DNA of 64,000 bases from Asparagopsis taxiformis (GCA_030407315.1 JALQPE010002070.1:1-64000); one strand, 5' to 3'. Positions 10,198-21,229 are shown, counted from the stretch's first letter. Notes: generated from the sequence alone by a model not told the origin. Numbers and translations are program-made.

Positions 10198-11160
10198 AAG
10201 GGGAAATTCAAGATGGCTTCAGCCTGTTGAAGGAGCGTTTGGAGGAAACATTTTTGGAGTCTGTCCAAAGTATACAAATCCAAATTGGATGCCCATAGAT
10301 GCAGTTATCAAAGTATCCGAATGTTGTTCAATACAAAAGGATATTCTAACTGCTTCAATAGAACACATGAACACTTTTCTGCGCAAATTTCTTGCATCAT
10401 CAAATTACTTGCTTTGCTTTGACGGCCATGCGTCACATAAGGGAACAGATTGGGTTGAAAAATGCATGGCCATTGCCTGTGAAGCTTTTATCCAACCTGC
10501 AAATACACCCTATATACTGCAGCCGTGTGACCAGACAATTAACAAGAGATTCAAATATCATTTGCGGGAGATATGGGATGAATTTAGACGTTTGGGAGCT
10601 GTAGACACTCGAAGCGTCAATCTCAACCTTTCTTGTGCCGTACACGCTTATGAAAGTATCACTTCTGTTCGTGTAACGAACTCATTTCGTCTGAAATGAT
10701 TCTTTCCATTTGATATAAATTGGACAAAGAGATACAAGAAACAAGAGGACATAATAAACAGAAAGTGGATTCGGCAGAGAAGAGATTGAAAAGGGTAGCC
10801 CAGCGTCAACAATTGGTTCAGTTCGGAAGCGAAGGGCTGACTTGGAACGTTGGATGAAGTTCTGGAAATTATTCAAAATGCAGAGAGTTGTGGGGTGTCT
10901 AGAACAACTCAAAAGCGGTCTATGGTGATAAAAAGTGTAGAAATGGTAAGCACGATACTGAATGACTTTGATTTATCCGGTACTGCAAGCACAAAGCGGA
11001 GTAATAACAAGAGGAAATACAGCTGTTTGGATGTTGGAGCCCCGTCTGAATGTGTAACTATAGATGAGGTTTTAGAACGGAGACAAAAAGATGCTGACGA
11101 GGAACGTAAAGCAGTTTCAAGGGCACAGAGGAAGGAGGAGAGGAGAAAAAATTGATTAAA
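10198..11160 (+). pseudogene. Pogo/Tc1-type DDE transposase remnant
   Basis: From the array junction an open frame runs to 10699 and contains the second half of a DDE_1-type catalytic domain. The segment LLCFDGHASHKG has the catalytic Asp and the typical histidine-serine-histidine, and ANTPYILQPCDQTINKRFK is the usual block before the last acidic residue. The first catalytic Asp region is missing because the tandem array ends inside the gene. After the stop at 10697, the same frame resumes at 10850-11155 with a lysine/glutamate-rich helical tail like those at the C-terminus of pogo/jerky transposases. It is truncated and interrupted, so it is a relic. Confidence 0.75.
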
Positions 11161-12212
11161 CGAAAAGAGGTGGATCAGCGGAAACAAGAAAAGAAAAGAG
11201 AATAAATATGACGCAGAAAGAACTTGAAAAACTCCGAATGAGAGGACTACGTGGTAAATAGCGACTAAGACGCACATGTATGTCTTTGAAGAGGCTGTTG
11301 GAGATCAAAAGGACTAGAGAGATGTATATGCAAGCAAGGAAATGGGCTTCTAGTCTCGGTCGTTCTATTGCCATAGAATCAGTAACAACAGGCTCAACAT
11401 TGAGCAGAGGGAGGAGAAGTGGTATCAGCGGCAGTTCGAAACGGCAGTCTAGATCAATACAGGCTAGTCAATTCGCAGTATTGATAGTCGTAGAGGCCGT
11501 AATGACAGCAGAAATAGTCGGCAGTGTCAGTTATACTGTCTGAAATTAGACCGTTTTACCTGTTTCGGAGAATATTATAGAGACACATGAAATGATGTCT
11601 TACATGGATTTCAACGGTTGCACAAGTGTTTATTGGTATCATCATGTATCTGCACTCCGAGAGGAACATGACAGTTGTGCTGGACTTCTTCGATGCTCTA
11701 GCTATCCTTATATTTGTTTTAAATTTCTCTTAACTGTCCGGAAAAGAGCCTCCGGGGAGGGGTAATATGTGAAGAGAATCAGTACCTCTCGTCGTCCAGA
11801 CAGGCCAGTATGTTTGTATTTATACTATTGTGTCTAATGTTGAGACAAATTGGTCGCTTACCGAGCGTTTATTGAATCTGCGAGCTCACTACATTATTTG
11901 TATTCTCGCCGAGGTGCGCCGGCGGTGCTAAGGACAGCCTGTTAATAGCTGCTCCAGACAGTCTGTCACTGACAGTCTGTCCTGGTAAGCACCCGCTGCC
12001 AATCTGGTACACGTGGGCTTCTCTATCATATCGTCCACACGTGTACACTAATCATAACATTTTCCCTGTGCCATGATGGCAACCCATCCTGGCTTTTCTA
12101 ATTACTAATTGAAAGTCTGACAAACAAATTGAAACTTCAGACGCTATTATCTCCATGAAGAAAGGTCGTAGAAGCTTCGGAGAAGTTGCTACCCGACTAA
12201 TTCGGGCACGCT

Positions 12213-12420
12213 GAACATGATGAGTTATGTTTCGGAGCGCCTAGAGCACTCCTTCTAGGAGAAATCGAGGGTCAAAGTTTTCTCACGTAACTGAGCCCCT
12301 CACGACCTATTACAGTGAGTGCTTCAACCGTTTTTTCAACGAGGAACACGATGAGCCATATTTCAAGGCTCCTAGAGGACTCCTTCATCGAGATTTTCAC
12401 AGGATATTCTCGAGATTGAG
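12213..12420. repeat. Diverged direct repeat, about 130-bp spacing
   Basis: The segment beginning GAACATGATGAG at 12213 and the one beginning GAACACGATGAG at 12343 align for about 70 bases, both including CCTAGAG(C/G)ACTCCTTC. This is an old local tandem duplication of unknown origin. Confidence 0.6.
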
Positions 12421-12495
12421 TACTTCAGTTACTGTGATTCAGTTATTCGCAACATCTATGTTACGTAAAAACGTGGAAGTACGTGATGGTCCTTG

Positions 12496-12622
12496 ACGTA
12501 GACTATGCCCCGGCCGCTGGGTGCTGCCTTTAACCGTAGTCGGTAGGACGTCTGAAATTTTCTATACGCCAATCTAACCCTAAATTAAAATTCTGGTAGA
12601 AATTACTTGTAGAGTTTTTCCT
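12496..12622 (+). repeat. Dispersed repeat, copy A
   Basis: This segment aligns to the reverse complement of 27956-28084 over about 130 bp, with a perfectly shared core ATCTAACCCTAAATTAAA followed by TTCTGGTAGAAATTAC. Identity is roughly three quarters by eye. It is likely a piece of a non-autonomous or decayed element. Confidence 0.75.
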
Positions 12623-13614
12623 GCAGTAGTCGGCAGAATACGCATCGGTGTGGCCCGGTAAGGTCTACTTCGCGCGATGTGGAGACCCGATCGGTATTCA
12701 CAACTGGGCCTCTATGCGCACTGCATGCCCCAATAGACAGAACGAAACCCACTGTTCCTAACTTGTCCGACAAAACGGCGGTTGTCTCGCAGTTCACGAA
12801 AGAACCAAGCTAAGTTAATCAATCAAAAATCATAGTCGCATGACTGCAGTTGCGAACTTTGACAACGCAGCCGGTAAAATTTCTGGAGCACTGTCGATGG
12901 TTGTGAAAGAAAGAAAAATTACTTCGGAACAAGACAGGAAACGGAGGGATTCACCGGTGACATGGGGAACGATCTGATCATTCCTTTCGAAGCAATTCGA
13001 TACTATCAATGCAATATGCTGCAAAAGTGTGAATTGAAAGAAAGTGGCGATGCGACGGAATGATGTTCAAGAAATTCATCAGTAATCAATTGCCCATGGT
13101 AACTTTTGAATCCAAACTTAGTTGTTGAAAGGTCTGAAGTCCTCCCACTGTTAGGCATGAGTTGTGCACTGATAGCGTGGTTTTGGAAATGCTCAACTGC
13201 TTCACCCTATAGTTCATCGCACTTGCAACGCTGCTTCAGGCTCAAGTTCAGTCTAAATGAATGGAGAGGTTTTTACGGGTGATCTGGAAATTCCGACTCA
13301 ACGCTCTATCGTCAAATAACTTTCTGTGCTGCGTGCCAGACCGTTGTGGCATTTGGCAATCGTGATGGTTCGTCACTTATTCCTCAGCCCGTGAGGTGTA
13401 GAAGTATCCCTGAGCAACAAACACAGCTGTGTAGCGTTCACGAAGACAGGTTGTCCCAACAAGGCTGAGCAGCGTTTCACTCTCCAATCAAACCTCCTTT
13501 TTCCCTTACAATTGCCTTCAGTGGCCAGCGTTTCTTCGTTCACAAACATGTGTCTATGCTATTGTCCCACGCAACCCGCAAACCTGCTCATGACTCACCC
13601 ACACCCTCGCCAAC

Positions 13615-15150
13615 ATGTCCGACAGTCGTGGCTTAGGCAACGACTTTGTGAATTATTTCTTTGCCAATGGGAGGAAATATATCAATAAAGCCCAGAGACG
13701 GCAAGGTGCCCAACCATATGCCGTTGATCAGTTCGCGCAACTAGCACTCCAGGGGAGTCCGCATGCCGTTCTACAACAGCAATATCACCAACAGCAACAT
13801 CCGCAACCACTAGCCTCATCGTTTGGCGCACCGCCACCACCGCCCGGCGCATACGTTGCCGCCCCTGCAAAGCAAGTCCAGACACTCATTCCGCATGAGA
13901 CTGTGCATTTAATACCTCTACGACCGTCCTCCGCAAGAGTAAATTTTGGCCAGAGTGCTGTTTCAGAGACATGCAAAGGTCTTTCTCGAGTCCTCAATGC
14001 ACGGTCACCACAAGATATAGACTATTTTGGTCAGTAAGTGAAGAACAGTGATTTGGGTGCTGTCGAGCCCAACTGGCAAGCAGAGGAGAAGATTCCGATA
14101 TTCGCAGTGTCCTACGTGCAGAAGAACCCAGCGCAGGGCTGATTCAAGTTTGATGATGAGCAGTGGCAATATTTCACTGCTATTGTGCAGCAGCTATCTT
14201 CGACGGGCATTTCACAGTTTAGGATCTGGCTGGACCAGTATCTGTGGTTACGTGATGCAAGCCAAGGTTCGTGGGCGCACACGGGACTGCTACCGTATGT
14301 TTTATGGCCTGTTTTGTGTCTGGGGAAGAAACAAGCGCAGAGTGACAAAAGTGTTGCTTCTATGACGAGAATGTGGCCGTTTCTGGAGGAGATTTCAGGT
14401 TTGTGGGGCGTGAGAGTTTTGTTTGGACGAGAGATGAGATCGACTGATGAGCGGTCTGGGTGGAGAGTGGCTATCAGCTATCAGCATCGATTCAGACTGG
14501 AACCTGAAGATGGGATGACTCTTCTGTTGTTCAACATGTTCCATGGAGCTGTTGATCAGCTAGAGACTGGCTGGCAAGAGGACGTGAAAGAGTTGAAGGA
14601 AATGGCTCGTGCGAATGTTCTCGTGGGTGGGAAAGAACTATTCCTTGGAAGCGATTGGCAGCAGCGCATTGCGTCACCATCTCGAGATCATCGATCGAGA
14701 TGAATGAAATCTCTGACCCTCCCTGTGAGAGATAAGTTCTTAGGGGGCGAAAACGTGTATTTGGAAGGCAGTCGAACAGTTATGAGTGGAGGCTGGCACG
14801 GGATAAAGGAATGGCTTTCCAGTGATGTGGTCGGGGGGAGCATTGAAGTATCACCCAGCGGGATACTAGGAGCAGAATACTGGCAGGTGAAGACAAATGT
14901 CGGTGAAATTGAATTGGTGATGGTGGGCATTATCAGCTCAGTTTTATGGTTACTGGTTGCCATGGACGGTCCGACATTAAACTTCATAAAGGGAAAAGTG
15001 GCGTGGACGAAGGTGATGACGGGACTGGGAAGCTGTTTACTGGGCGATAATTTGAAAAACAGAAATGGTATGGTAGTTGGGCAGATTCTAGGAACGGAAA
15101 TGAACAGAAATGTTATTGTGTTACTTCCATCGTCAATTACGAACATGTGA
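13615..15150 (+). pseudogene. Unrecognised family member, plus-strand copy, three in-frame stops
   Basis: A single frame stays open from the ATG at 13615 to 15150 except for a TAA at 14035-14037 and TGAs at 14140-14142 and 14701-14703. The N-terminal part has a Gln/His-rich then proline-rich stretch. The middle part (FDDEQWQYF onward, about 14150-14620) aligns with the minus-strand relative at 21369-22302, which has DDFRWPQL, then a conserved (F/Y)(R/V)R(I/V)W(L/I)D block, then a hydrophobic PxxLWPV/AYTICPV block. A GTAAGT overlapping the first stop could be a splice donor, but an intron would not remove all stops. I do not recognise the family. Probably a pseudogene. Confidence 0.6.
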
Positions 15151-15380
15151 GAAATGTTGAATGGGAGTAGGTGGAAGAGGCGAACAATGTGTTTTATCCA
15201 CTCCAGCTGATTGAGTGGACCAAGAAAAGCTAAGATAGTCAGCAATAAATGGAAAGCAAGCACTCCACCAAGGTTGGTGTGTTGCGCAGCTTGGCGTCTA
15301 TGTAGACTCTTGATTAGATAGTTGATGTTCCAGAAGCGAATTAGAGACAATTCCCAACAATTACTAACATCAGCTAGTTA

Positions 15381-16607
15381 TCACTCCCAGCTCAGTTGGG
15401 AGTACTTGATCCTCCTCAGCTTTCGGTAATGTGACTTGATACCAGATCTGTACACAGCGTGGTACATCACGTTATCAAACACTGTTTCACCAGCGTTACT
15501 GGGATCACACCAAGGCCATTTTTTCATCCAGGACCGTATCAGACCCCCCCCCATAGCTTTAATTATCAAAAGCAATGTGATGCCCCAAGCGAACGCCGAT
15601 ATGATTATATCCTTCTCCCTTCCCCGTACCATCTAAGTCTGAAGCTCCTGAATGGCTCAGTAACAATTGGATAAATCACTGAGAAAAGCGGGATGATAAG
15701 GAAGAAAAGCCATCGAAATCTCAACTGTACCTCAATGCTCTTGTGTGTTACATGTAACTGCTTTCCGATGAATTCCACCTTCTGGTCTTCGTCTGGGTTC
15801 AGATTGAATTGTAGATACCACGGCAGGATCGATCCTCTACGTAACCCAGTCGCTTCTGCTACAGCTGTTACAAAGCCATATTCCAAAGATGAAAATCGCG
15901 ATAAGTTCACAACTATAGTTCGCTTGTGCCCACCATTCCTTGACTGAAATTCCAGAATTGAACTTGAATGGCCGCTTGTCGCAACATAGGTCGTTACTTG
16001 AACTTGTTTATCTAGATATTCCAGTATTCTTCTTCGTTCTTGCAACTTGAAACTGCCCCCAACATTCCAAGCCATTCTTGAACACCATCCCATTTGGATG
16101 CCTTCCAACACCAAATGATCTCTGAAGTGATAAATCCAAGTAGCCCTTTCCTCTAAGCGACTTACTCCTCGAAACCATGGATTCCCAGAAGGCAATCACC
16201 AGGAAATGAGAGAAACCAATTGTCAGAGGCTCATCTTTCTTCATCATCATTGAATGATTAGCACTGTATGCCCCTTCGCTTATGGTACGAAGTGCCCATG
16301 ACATAAAATGAACAAAAGTCTTTGATAGTGCGCTTGTCTTCATTAATCTTTTTGACACCAATTCCATCTGTGAGAATGGCAGTGGCGAGAGCTAACGAAA
16401 CAGACCGAATGTAGATTCCAGTGCCACCAATCAGTGCTAATCCATTTCCGAGTCTACTATAAAGCTCTGGTTCGTAGAACATATCGCAATCATACGATGA
16501 AAGCATATAGTCATCCGCGACCAGTCCTCTTCCGGCAATTCCCATTACAGTCTCCAGCTTTTTCCAGAAGTTTGTGCCAAATTCAGACGCTCTCTCCTGA
16601 TATAAAC
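15381..16607 (-). pseudogene. 3' part of disrupted unrecognised gene (minus strand)
   Basis: This is the continuation of 21369-22302 beyond the retrotransposon. Reading across the target site TAAAC (GTTTA on this strand), the frame runs on directly from PVVRLYQERASEF into LGNGLALIGGTGIYIRS. Two later frame changes (near 16260-16300 and 16190) and further stops break it. The last part, 15605-16195 and 15381-15632, has two hydrophobic segments (WLFFLIIPLFSVIYPIVT and AFAWGITLLLIIKAMGG) that suggest a membrane-anchored C-terminus. No known domain is recognised. Confidence 0.6.
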
Positions 16608-16779
16608 TGTTAGAACAGATAAACCGTTACCTTCTTTATTCTGGTGTGTCTATACGTTGCTTCTTAAATATCTCGCCGTGCGTCTGTTACGCCGGCGGTT
16701 TGGACAGCTGTCCATTGTTGGTATCCTGACATCGCCCACTGGCTTTTGGCGACTGTTTGTCTTTGTTGGCATCCTGACA
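16608..16779 (-). repeat. Copia 3' LTR with a 48-bp extra segment
   Basis: Positions 16608-16731 match the 5' LTR. A second terminal TTGTTGGCATCCTGACA ends at 16779, directly beside the polypurine tract, so the LTR as defined by the tract is 172 bp against 124 bp at the other end. The extra 48 bp (16732-16779) look like a duplication at the U3 end that the 5' LTR lacks. Confidence 0.8.
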
Positions 16780-19700
16780 CTCCCCCTGTCGCCAAGGGGC
16801 AGTGGGTTTGTTGTCTGTGTTGTTGGGGGGGTCCGTTAGACGTAGGTTGGATGTTATTCTCGAGAATGGGCGATTGGTTAGTGGTTTGGTAAATATGTCG
16901 GCCAACATTTTGTCCGTTGGTGTATATATAAGTTTGATGTGGCCTTGGGCTATATTGTCTATAATGTGGTGGAACCTTATGTCGATAAACTTGCGGCGTT
17001 TTGTCGGGGCTGTTTGGGATGCCACTTGTAATGCTGACTGTGAGTCTGTATACGTCGTGATGCTGTGGTTGTTGGGGATAATGTGGAGTTCTTGTAGAAG
17101 TCCTCGCAGCCAGTTGGTTTGGCGGATCGTGTCTGATAGGGATATGAACTCGGCGTCACATGTGCTTAGGGCTACCAGTGATTGGCGTTGTGATGACCAG
17201 TGCACTGGTGCCCCATGGAATGTGTGCACAGAGCCGGAGATGGATTTTCGCGTTTGTTTGTCGTTGGCGAAGTCAGCATCGGCGTATGACTTGAGTGGGT
17301 CCTTTTGTGGTTGGTTGGGGAGTGCTATACCGCAGTTGGGTGTGTGTTTTAGGAATCTTATTAGGCGTTTCAGGTGACGCCAATGGCGCTGTGTCGGTTT
17401 GTGAGCTGCGCGCGCAAGGGTGTTGATAAAGTATTGTAGGTCGGGTCGGGTGCAGTCTGTGAGGTATCTGAGTTCGCCGAGGACTTCTCGGTATGTTTTG
17501 GCTATGGTGTCGTCTTCGTTTTCGTCTGGAGATGGTGGGGAGAGGTCTATGCCGTCTGAGTACAATGTGGTTAGTGGCTTGGCGTCTTGCATTTTGGTTT
17601 TGGTGATAAGGGCTCGCGGTATGTGAGGTTGGGATAGGTGGAATCCTGATGGCGTTTGTGTGACGTGCCAGTTGAGGTATTTGGTGGGAAAGCCTAGGCG
17701 TTTGACGGTGTATTTGGTTCGTAATAGTGCGTAAAGGTCATCCAGGAGGTGTTGGTCGGACGCGCAGGCGAGGAAATCGTCGATTGTTGTGGCGATGAGT
17801 ACGAAGCTTTCGTCGTCGAATCGCACGAAGCAGCAAGGGTCAGACTTGGTTTGGTGGAAACCGTGGGATGTGAGAAATTCTTTTGTTCCTTCCCAGAATA
17901 TTCTTCCTCCTTGTTTTGTGCCGTACAGGTTTTTCTGTAGCAAACCAGCCGGTTCGGGGTGGGCGAACGTGCCGTCAAAAAGTGGATGTTGTCTGATGTA
18001 GACAGGTGTGTGATGGTTGAAGGGTTCATGGAGGTATGCGGAGGTGATGTCAAAATGTTCGAGTGGGTACTTGTTGGCTGATGCGTGGCAAAGGAGAATT
18101 CGGATGGTCGTCTTGTCGGCGGCGAAGGTTGTGGTTGATGATGGTTCAAAGTGTGTGTGCGGTGTCATGAGGTCGCCTCTGACGGCGCATCTGGCTTTTC
18201 TCTCTATAATGTTGTCGTTGGCGTCGCGTTTATACCGGTATGTCATTGTGAGAGGGATAGACTTTGTGTTGGGCGGGATGTGTTCGAGTGGAATCCATTT
18301 GATGACATTCATTTCATCGAGTTTGTGCAGCTCATTGTCGTGGGCTTTGGCCCATTCTGCTGCGTCTGGGTATTCTTTAGCGCGCTTGTGGCTTTTGGGT
18401 GCGGGTGTGAGTGCCGTTATTGACGTCGGAATTGGTTGGGTCGTGTTACTTGTTGTTGAAAATGCCATGGAGTGGTGGAGAGATGGATCGATCTTGGTGT
18501 TGTACGGGTGAAAATTCAGGGCGGATACGTGGATGTGTTTGCCAGTGGATAGTTCTTGTGTCATAACGGTGTGTACGTCTATCCCAAATAAGTATCGGGT
18601 TAGGGTGGCTCGTGGTTCTAGCTTTGTTTTCGGGGAAAGGATAGGTACATAGCCTATTTCGCCAAATGCGAAGAGTCTTTGTATTTTTGGCGGTGATCCG
18701 AACCATTCGGTGTATGGTATGGCTTTGGTTGTTGCATGCAGGGTGATGTTTTTCTTGAACGTGGCGTCGTGTAGGGCGTCTTCCCAATAGCTGTCGTTGA
18801 GACTGCTGTGGGCTAGGTTGGCTCGAGCTGCGCTGATTAGCGAGCCGTTGATTCTTTCCGCCAGGCTGTTTTGTTCCGGTGTGTGCGGGACGGTGCGGAT
18901 GTGGGTAATGCCGCGAGCCTGCAGCGCTTGTGTTAGCGCTGCTGAGAGGTATTCTTTAGCGTTGTCAGTGCGCAGGAAGCGGGAGTAGTGGCCGTGTGTC
19001 GTGCGTATGAGTTCCAGGTGGTTGATCGTAATGGTGGGAACTTGTGAGCGGTCGGGTATGGCGTATGTTGTGATGTATCGTGACTTTGCGTCTATGAATG
19101 TTACGATGTATTTGTTGCCGTGTCTAGAAGTTGGTGTAATTGGTCCGCATATGTCCGAAGATATGTGTTTCCCGAGGTTGTGTTGGTGGCTTGTGGGTTT
19201 ATGCGGAGCCTTTTTGATTTTGGCTAGGGCACATGCTTTGCATGTGAATTGTGGTGGAGCTGAATCGTTGTTGGAAGAGAGGACCGGCAGCATATTGTGT
19301 TTGCACATTTGATGCACTGTTCGCGGATTAGCGTGGGCAAGTTGCAGGTGGAGGTCCTGTGCTCGAGAGCTGGTCGGTTGCGGTGGGGGTTGTGAGTAGG
19401 GAGGAGGGGGGTTGCCTTTGTGTGTGTGGATAGTAGAGGAGCTGGAGGTAGTTGGTGTCCTTGGTTGCGTTTGAGGTTGTGGTGGATGTTTGGGGAAGAG
19501 TGGTGGTAATGGTGTGGAGTGTTGTGCAGCGGGCGGAGTGGTGGGAGTGGCTGAGGGAGCGCGGTTGTTCTGTTCAGTGACGGATGGTCGTGGATTGGGT
19601 GGTGTGGTTGGTGGTGGTATGTTGGTGGGGGTGATTGTTGGTGGAGGCGGGGGTGGTGGTGGGCGGTATGCTGGCGAGGGTGGTGTGATTGTGGGTGCCG

Positions 19701-19911
19701 GGGTTCCGGTATGCTTTGTTTTCGGTTTAGAGCGCCAGGGGCGATCCCATTGAATTTTCTTTTTGCTGCGGGTATTGTGAGCAGGTGGGTCGACCGTTGT
19801 GGGGTGAGTGCGTCGTGGTCTGTTTTCGGTTGTGTGAGATAACGTGGATGAGCGGTGGAGGTACGAGAGGGGTTTGGTGAGGGCGTTTGGTTGGTACGGG
19901 CTGTGTTGCAA
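16687..19911 (-). CDS. Copia pol: integrase, reverse transcriptase, RNase H
   Basis: The ORF has 1074 codons in the -1 frame relative to gag and opens with TTG, not ATG, so it should be made as a fusion. After a proline-rich linker come the GAG-pre-integrase zinc region (LQLAHANPRTVHQM ... CKACALAK) and the integrase core with D, D and E (SSDICGP, LRTDNAKEY, PEQNSLAERI). Next are the RVT_2 reverse transcriptase (FDITSAYLH, YGTKQGG) and RNase H (YADADFAND, DAEFISLS, YTDSQSA). The RT catalytic box reads TTIDDFLA where most copia elements have YVDD. The C-terminus runs into the 3' LTR. No internal stop is present, so the element may be coding-competent. Confidence 0.93.
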   Translation of the reverse strand: MQHSPYQPNALTKPLSYLHRSSTLSHTTENRPRRTHPTTVDPPAHNTRSKKKIQWDRPWRSKPKTKHTGTPAPTITPPSPAYRPPPPPPPPTITPTNIPPPTTPPNPRPSVTEQNNRAPSATPTTPPAAQHSTPLPPLFPKHPPQPQTQPRTPTTSSSSTIHTHKGNPPPPYSQPPPQPTSSRAQDLHLQLAHANPRTVHQMCKHNMLPVLSSNNDSAPPQFTCKACALAKIKKAPHKPTSHQHNLGKHISSDICGPITPTSRHGNKYIVTFIDAKSRYITTYAIPDRSQVPTITINHLELIRTTHGHYSRFLRTDNAKEYLSAALTQALQARGITHIRTVPHTPEQNSLAERINGSLISAARANLAHSSLNDSYWEDALHDATFKKNITLHATTKAIPYTEWFGSPPKIQRLFAFGEIGYVPILSPKTKLEPRATLTRYLFGIDVHTVMTQELSTGKHIHVSALNFHPYNTKIDPSLHHSMAFSTTSNTTQPIPTSITALTPAPKSHKRAKEYPDAAEWAKAHDNELHKLDEMNVIKWIPLEHIPPNTKSIPLTMTYRYKRDANDNIIERKARCAVRGDLMTPHTHFEPSSTTTFAADKTTIRILLCHASANKYPLEHFDITSAYLHEPFNHHTPVYIRQHPLFDGTFAHPEPAGLLQKNLYGTKQGGRIFWEGTKEFLTSHGFHQTKSDPCCFVRFDDESFVLIATTIDDFLACASDQHLLDDLYALLRTKYTVKRLGFPTKYLNWHVTQTPSGFHLSQPHIPRALITKTKMQDAKPLTTLYSDGIDLSPPSPDENEDDTIAKTYREVLGELRYLTDCTRPDLQYFINTLARAAHKPTQRHWRHLKRLIRFLKHTPNCGIALPNQPQKDPLKSYADADFANDKQTRKSISGSVHTFHGAPVHWSSQRQSLVALSTCDAEFISLSDTIRQTNWLRGLLQELHIIPNNHSITTYTDSQSALQVASQTAPTKRRKFIDIRFHHIIDNIAQGHIKLIYTPTDKMLADIFTKPLTNRPFSRITSNLRLTDPPNNTDNKPTAPWRQGECQDANKDKQSPKASGRCQDTNNGQLSKPPA

Positions 19912-21194
19912 GTTGAATCTCGCTGTGTTGATTGATTCTCCGGAGGGTGATCGCTGTTGAGAGTGTAAAGGCCGTTTTGGAAAGTGGCGAGTTTTATTTT
20001 GCGGTTTGTTCCTTTCGGGTGTATGAATGCTGCTGTAGGTGTGAACATGACGTTGCCATGTTCGGTCGCGAGCGAATGCACGGCTAGGAGGTTCTTCCGA
20101 ATTGCAGGTGAATAGACTGCGTTAGGGATGTGGAGAGTCGTTCCGTTCGTGTGGATCTGTATGGGTCCAACGTGTGTTACAGGGAATGTTTGGTTAGAGG
20201 CGGTTGATGTGAATCTTGATGCAGTTGCGCGTGTCATCGTTCGGGTGGGTGTGGATACGTGGGACGGGTAGGCCCCCGAATCGAGAATGTATGACCTACC
20301 GGGTTCGGATACGGCGACTGGCTGCTGGATGGTCGATTCGTTATCCTCGTTGGCCGCGAAGTTTGTCGTGGTGATGCGGGGGACATTGTTGTTTAGTGGG
20401 AGGGTTGGTTTGCGCGGAGGGAACAGGTGGTGGTGATTTCGTAGTTTCATACGTGTACGACACTCATAGGTGTTGTGGGTTGGTGATTGGTGGAATGTGC
20501 ACCACTTGTTTCGGGGAGCTGTGTGCCAGTGATTGGAAGGGTTGTTGTGGTGAGGTGGTGTGTGTTCATGGAAGAAATTGGTTGGTGAAGGGATTGGGGG
20601 TTGTTTGGGGCGTGTTTTGATGTTTGCTTCCGCGCGTCGGAGGCGTGTTGTGAGCTCTAGGATGTTTGATGGTGGGTTTTGGGTGAGGACTTCGTGAGTG
20701 ACTCGGTACTCGAGATTGTCGCGTAGGCCGAGGAGCATGAATTTGATGGTTGTGCGCTCGTCTTCGATTGACGGGTAGGACGCGTTGCGCATTGTAAGGC
20801 GCATTGCGTCGTGCTTTTCCAGATACTCCTCTAATTCCATGCCTGAGTCTAGCGTGATCGACCTGGCTTGTTCCTCGAGGAGCTCAGGTGCGATCGATGT
20901 TGAGTCTCTTATGTGGTTGAGTAGGTGTGTTGTGAGGATGCTTGGTGGCGAGTTAAGGATGTCGTCGGAGAGTCTGACGGCGATCTTGTTTGGAATGCTG
21001 GAGAGTATGAGCAGGCACAGCTTTTCTTGGTCGTGTTTAAACTTTTGGAAGTCAGTCGGGTCAGCGGGAGCCGTGGTGCTGGGGTCGAGGTGCTGTGAGA
21101 GGTGTAGATCTGTTGCCAGTGCTTCTAGGGTGCGCTTCCAGAAGCGGTGGTTGTCGGCGGAGAGTTGGGGAAGTCGGGAGTGTTCAGCGGTCAT
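19224..21194 (-). CDS. Copia gag-protease ORF
   Basis: The ORF begins with ATG at 21194, 46 bases inside the 5' LTR. The first 230 residues are a gag/UBN2-like capsid region. A zinc-knuckle-like C-x2-H-x4-H-x4-C motif (WCTFHQSPTHNTYEC) follows, differing from the usual CCHC order. The aspartic protease active site is ILDSGA, about 60 residues later, and the segment with IRKNLLAVHSLA is typical of copia protease. The tail beyond about 19930 overlaps the pol ORF in another frame and is His/Pro/Thr-rich. There it probably reads out of the natural frame, so the gag-protease product is likely fused to pol by a shift into the -1 frame between about 19990 and 19910. Confidence 0.88.
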   Translation of the reverse strand: MTAEHSRLPQLSADNHRFWKRTLEALATDLHLSQHLDPSTTAPADPTDFQKFKHDQEKLCLLILSSIPNKIAVRLSDDILNSPPSILTTHLLNHIRDSTSIAPELLEEQARSITLDSGMELEEYLEKHDAMRLTMRNASYPSIEDERTTIKFMLLGLRDNLEYRVTHEVLTQNPPSNILELTTRLRRAEANIKTRPKQPPIPSPTNFFHEHTPPHHNNPSNHWHTAPRNKWCTFHQSPTHNTYECRTRMKLRNHHHLFPPRKPTLPLNNNVPRITTTNFAANEDNESTIQQPVAVSEPGRSYILDSGAYPSHVSTPTRTMTRATASRFTSTASNQTFPVTHVGPIQIHTNGTTLHIPNAVYSPAIRKNLLAVHSLATEHGNVMFTPTAAFIHPKGTNRKIKLATFQNGLYTLNSDHPPENQSTQRDSTCNTARTNQTPSPNPSRTSTAHPRYLTQPKTDHDALTPQRSTHLLTIPAAKRKFNGIAPGALNRKQSIPEPRHPQSHHPRQHTAHHHPRLHQQSPPPTYHHQPHHPIHDHPSLNRTTALPQPLPPLRPLHNTPHHYHHSSPNIHHNLKRNQGHQLPPAPLLSTHTKATPLLPTHNPHRNRPALEHRTSTCNLPTLIREQCIKCANTICCRSSLPTTIQLHHNSHAKHVP

Positions 21195-21229
21195 GGTGGT
21201 TCGTTTCGTGGCGCGGTGGGTGGGTATTA

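Larger units (their letters stand above)
11161..13614. other. Gene-free, decayed spacer
   Basis: No supported gene is seen. The stretch 11161-11550 is A/G-rich and may be further 3' remains of the transposase element. At 11965-11990 the 11-mer GACAGTCTGTC occurs twice in a row. A diverged tandem duplication (about 12213 and 12343) and one copy of a dispersed repeat (12496-12622) are listed separately. Confidence 0.6.

Noticed and set aside
10289..10699. Intact small transposase gene
   Set aside because: It lacks the first catalytic Asp region and is cut by the array edge, so it is only a remnant.
12585..12600. CCCTAAAT as a telomere-like repeat
   Set aside because: Only one unit is present and it belongs to the dispersed repeat, not to a telomere array.
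14140..14142. TGA as a selenocysteine codon
   Set aside because: A TAA stop and a second TGA occur in the same frame and no selenoprotein family is recognised.
15541..15552. C-run as a polypurine tract of another element
   Set aside because: No LTR adjoins it, and it lies inside the decayed unknown gene.
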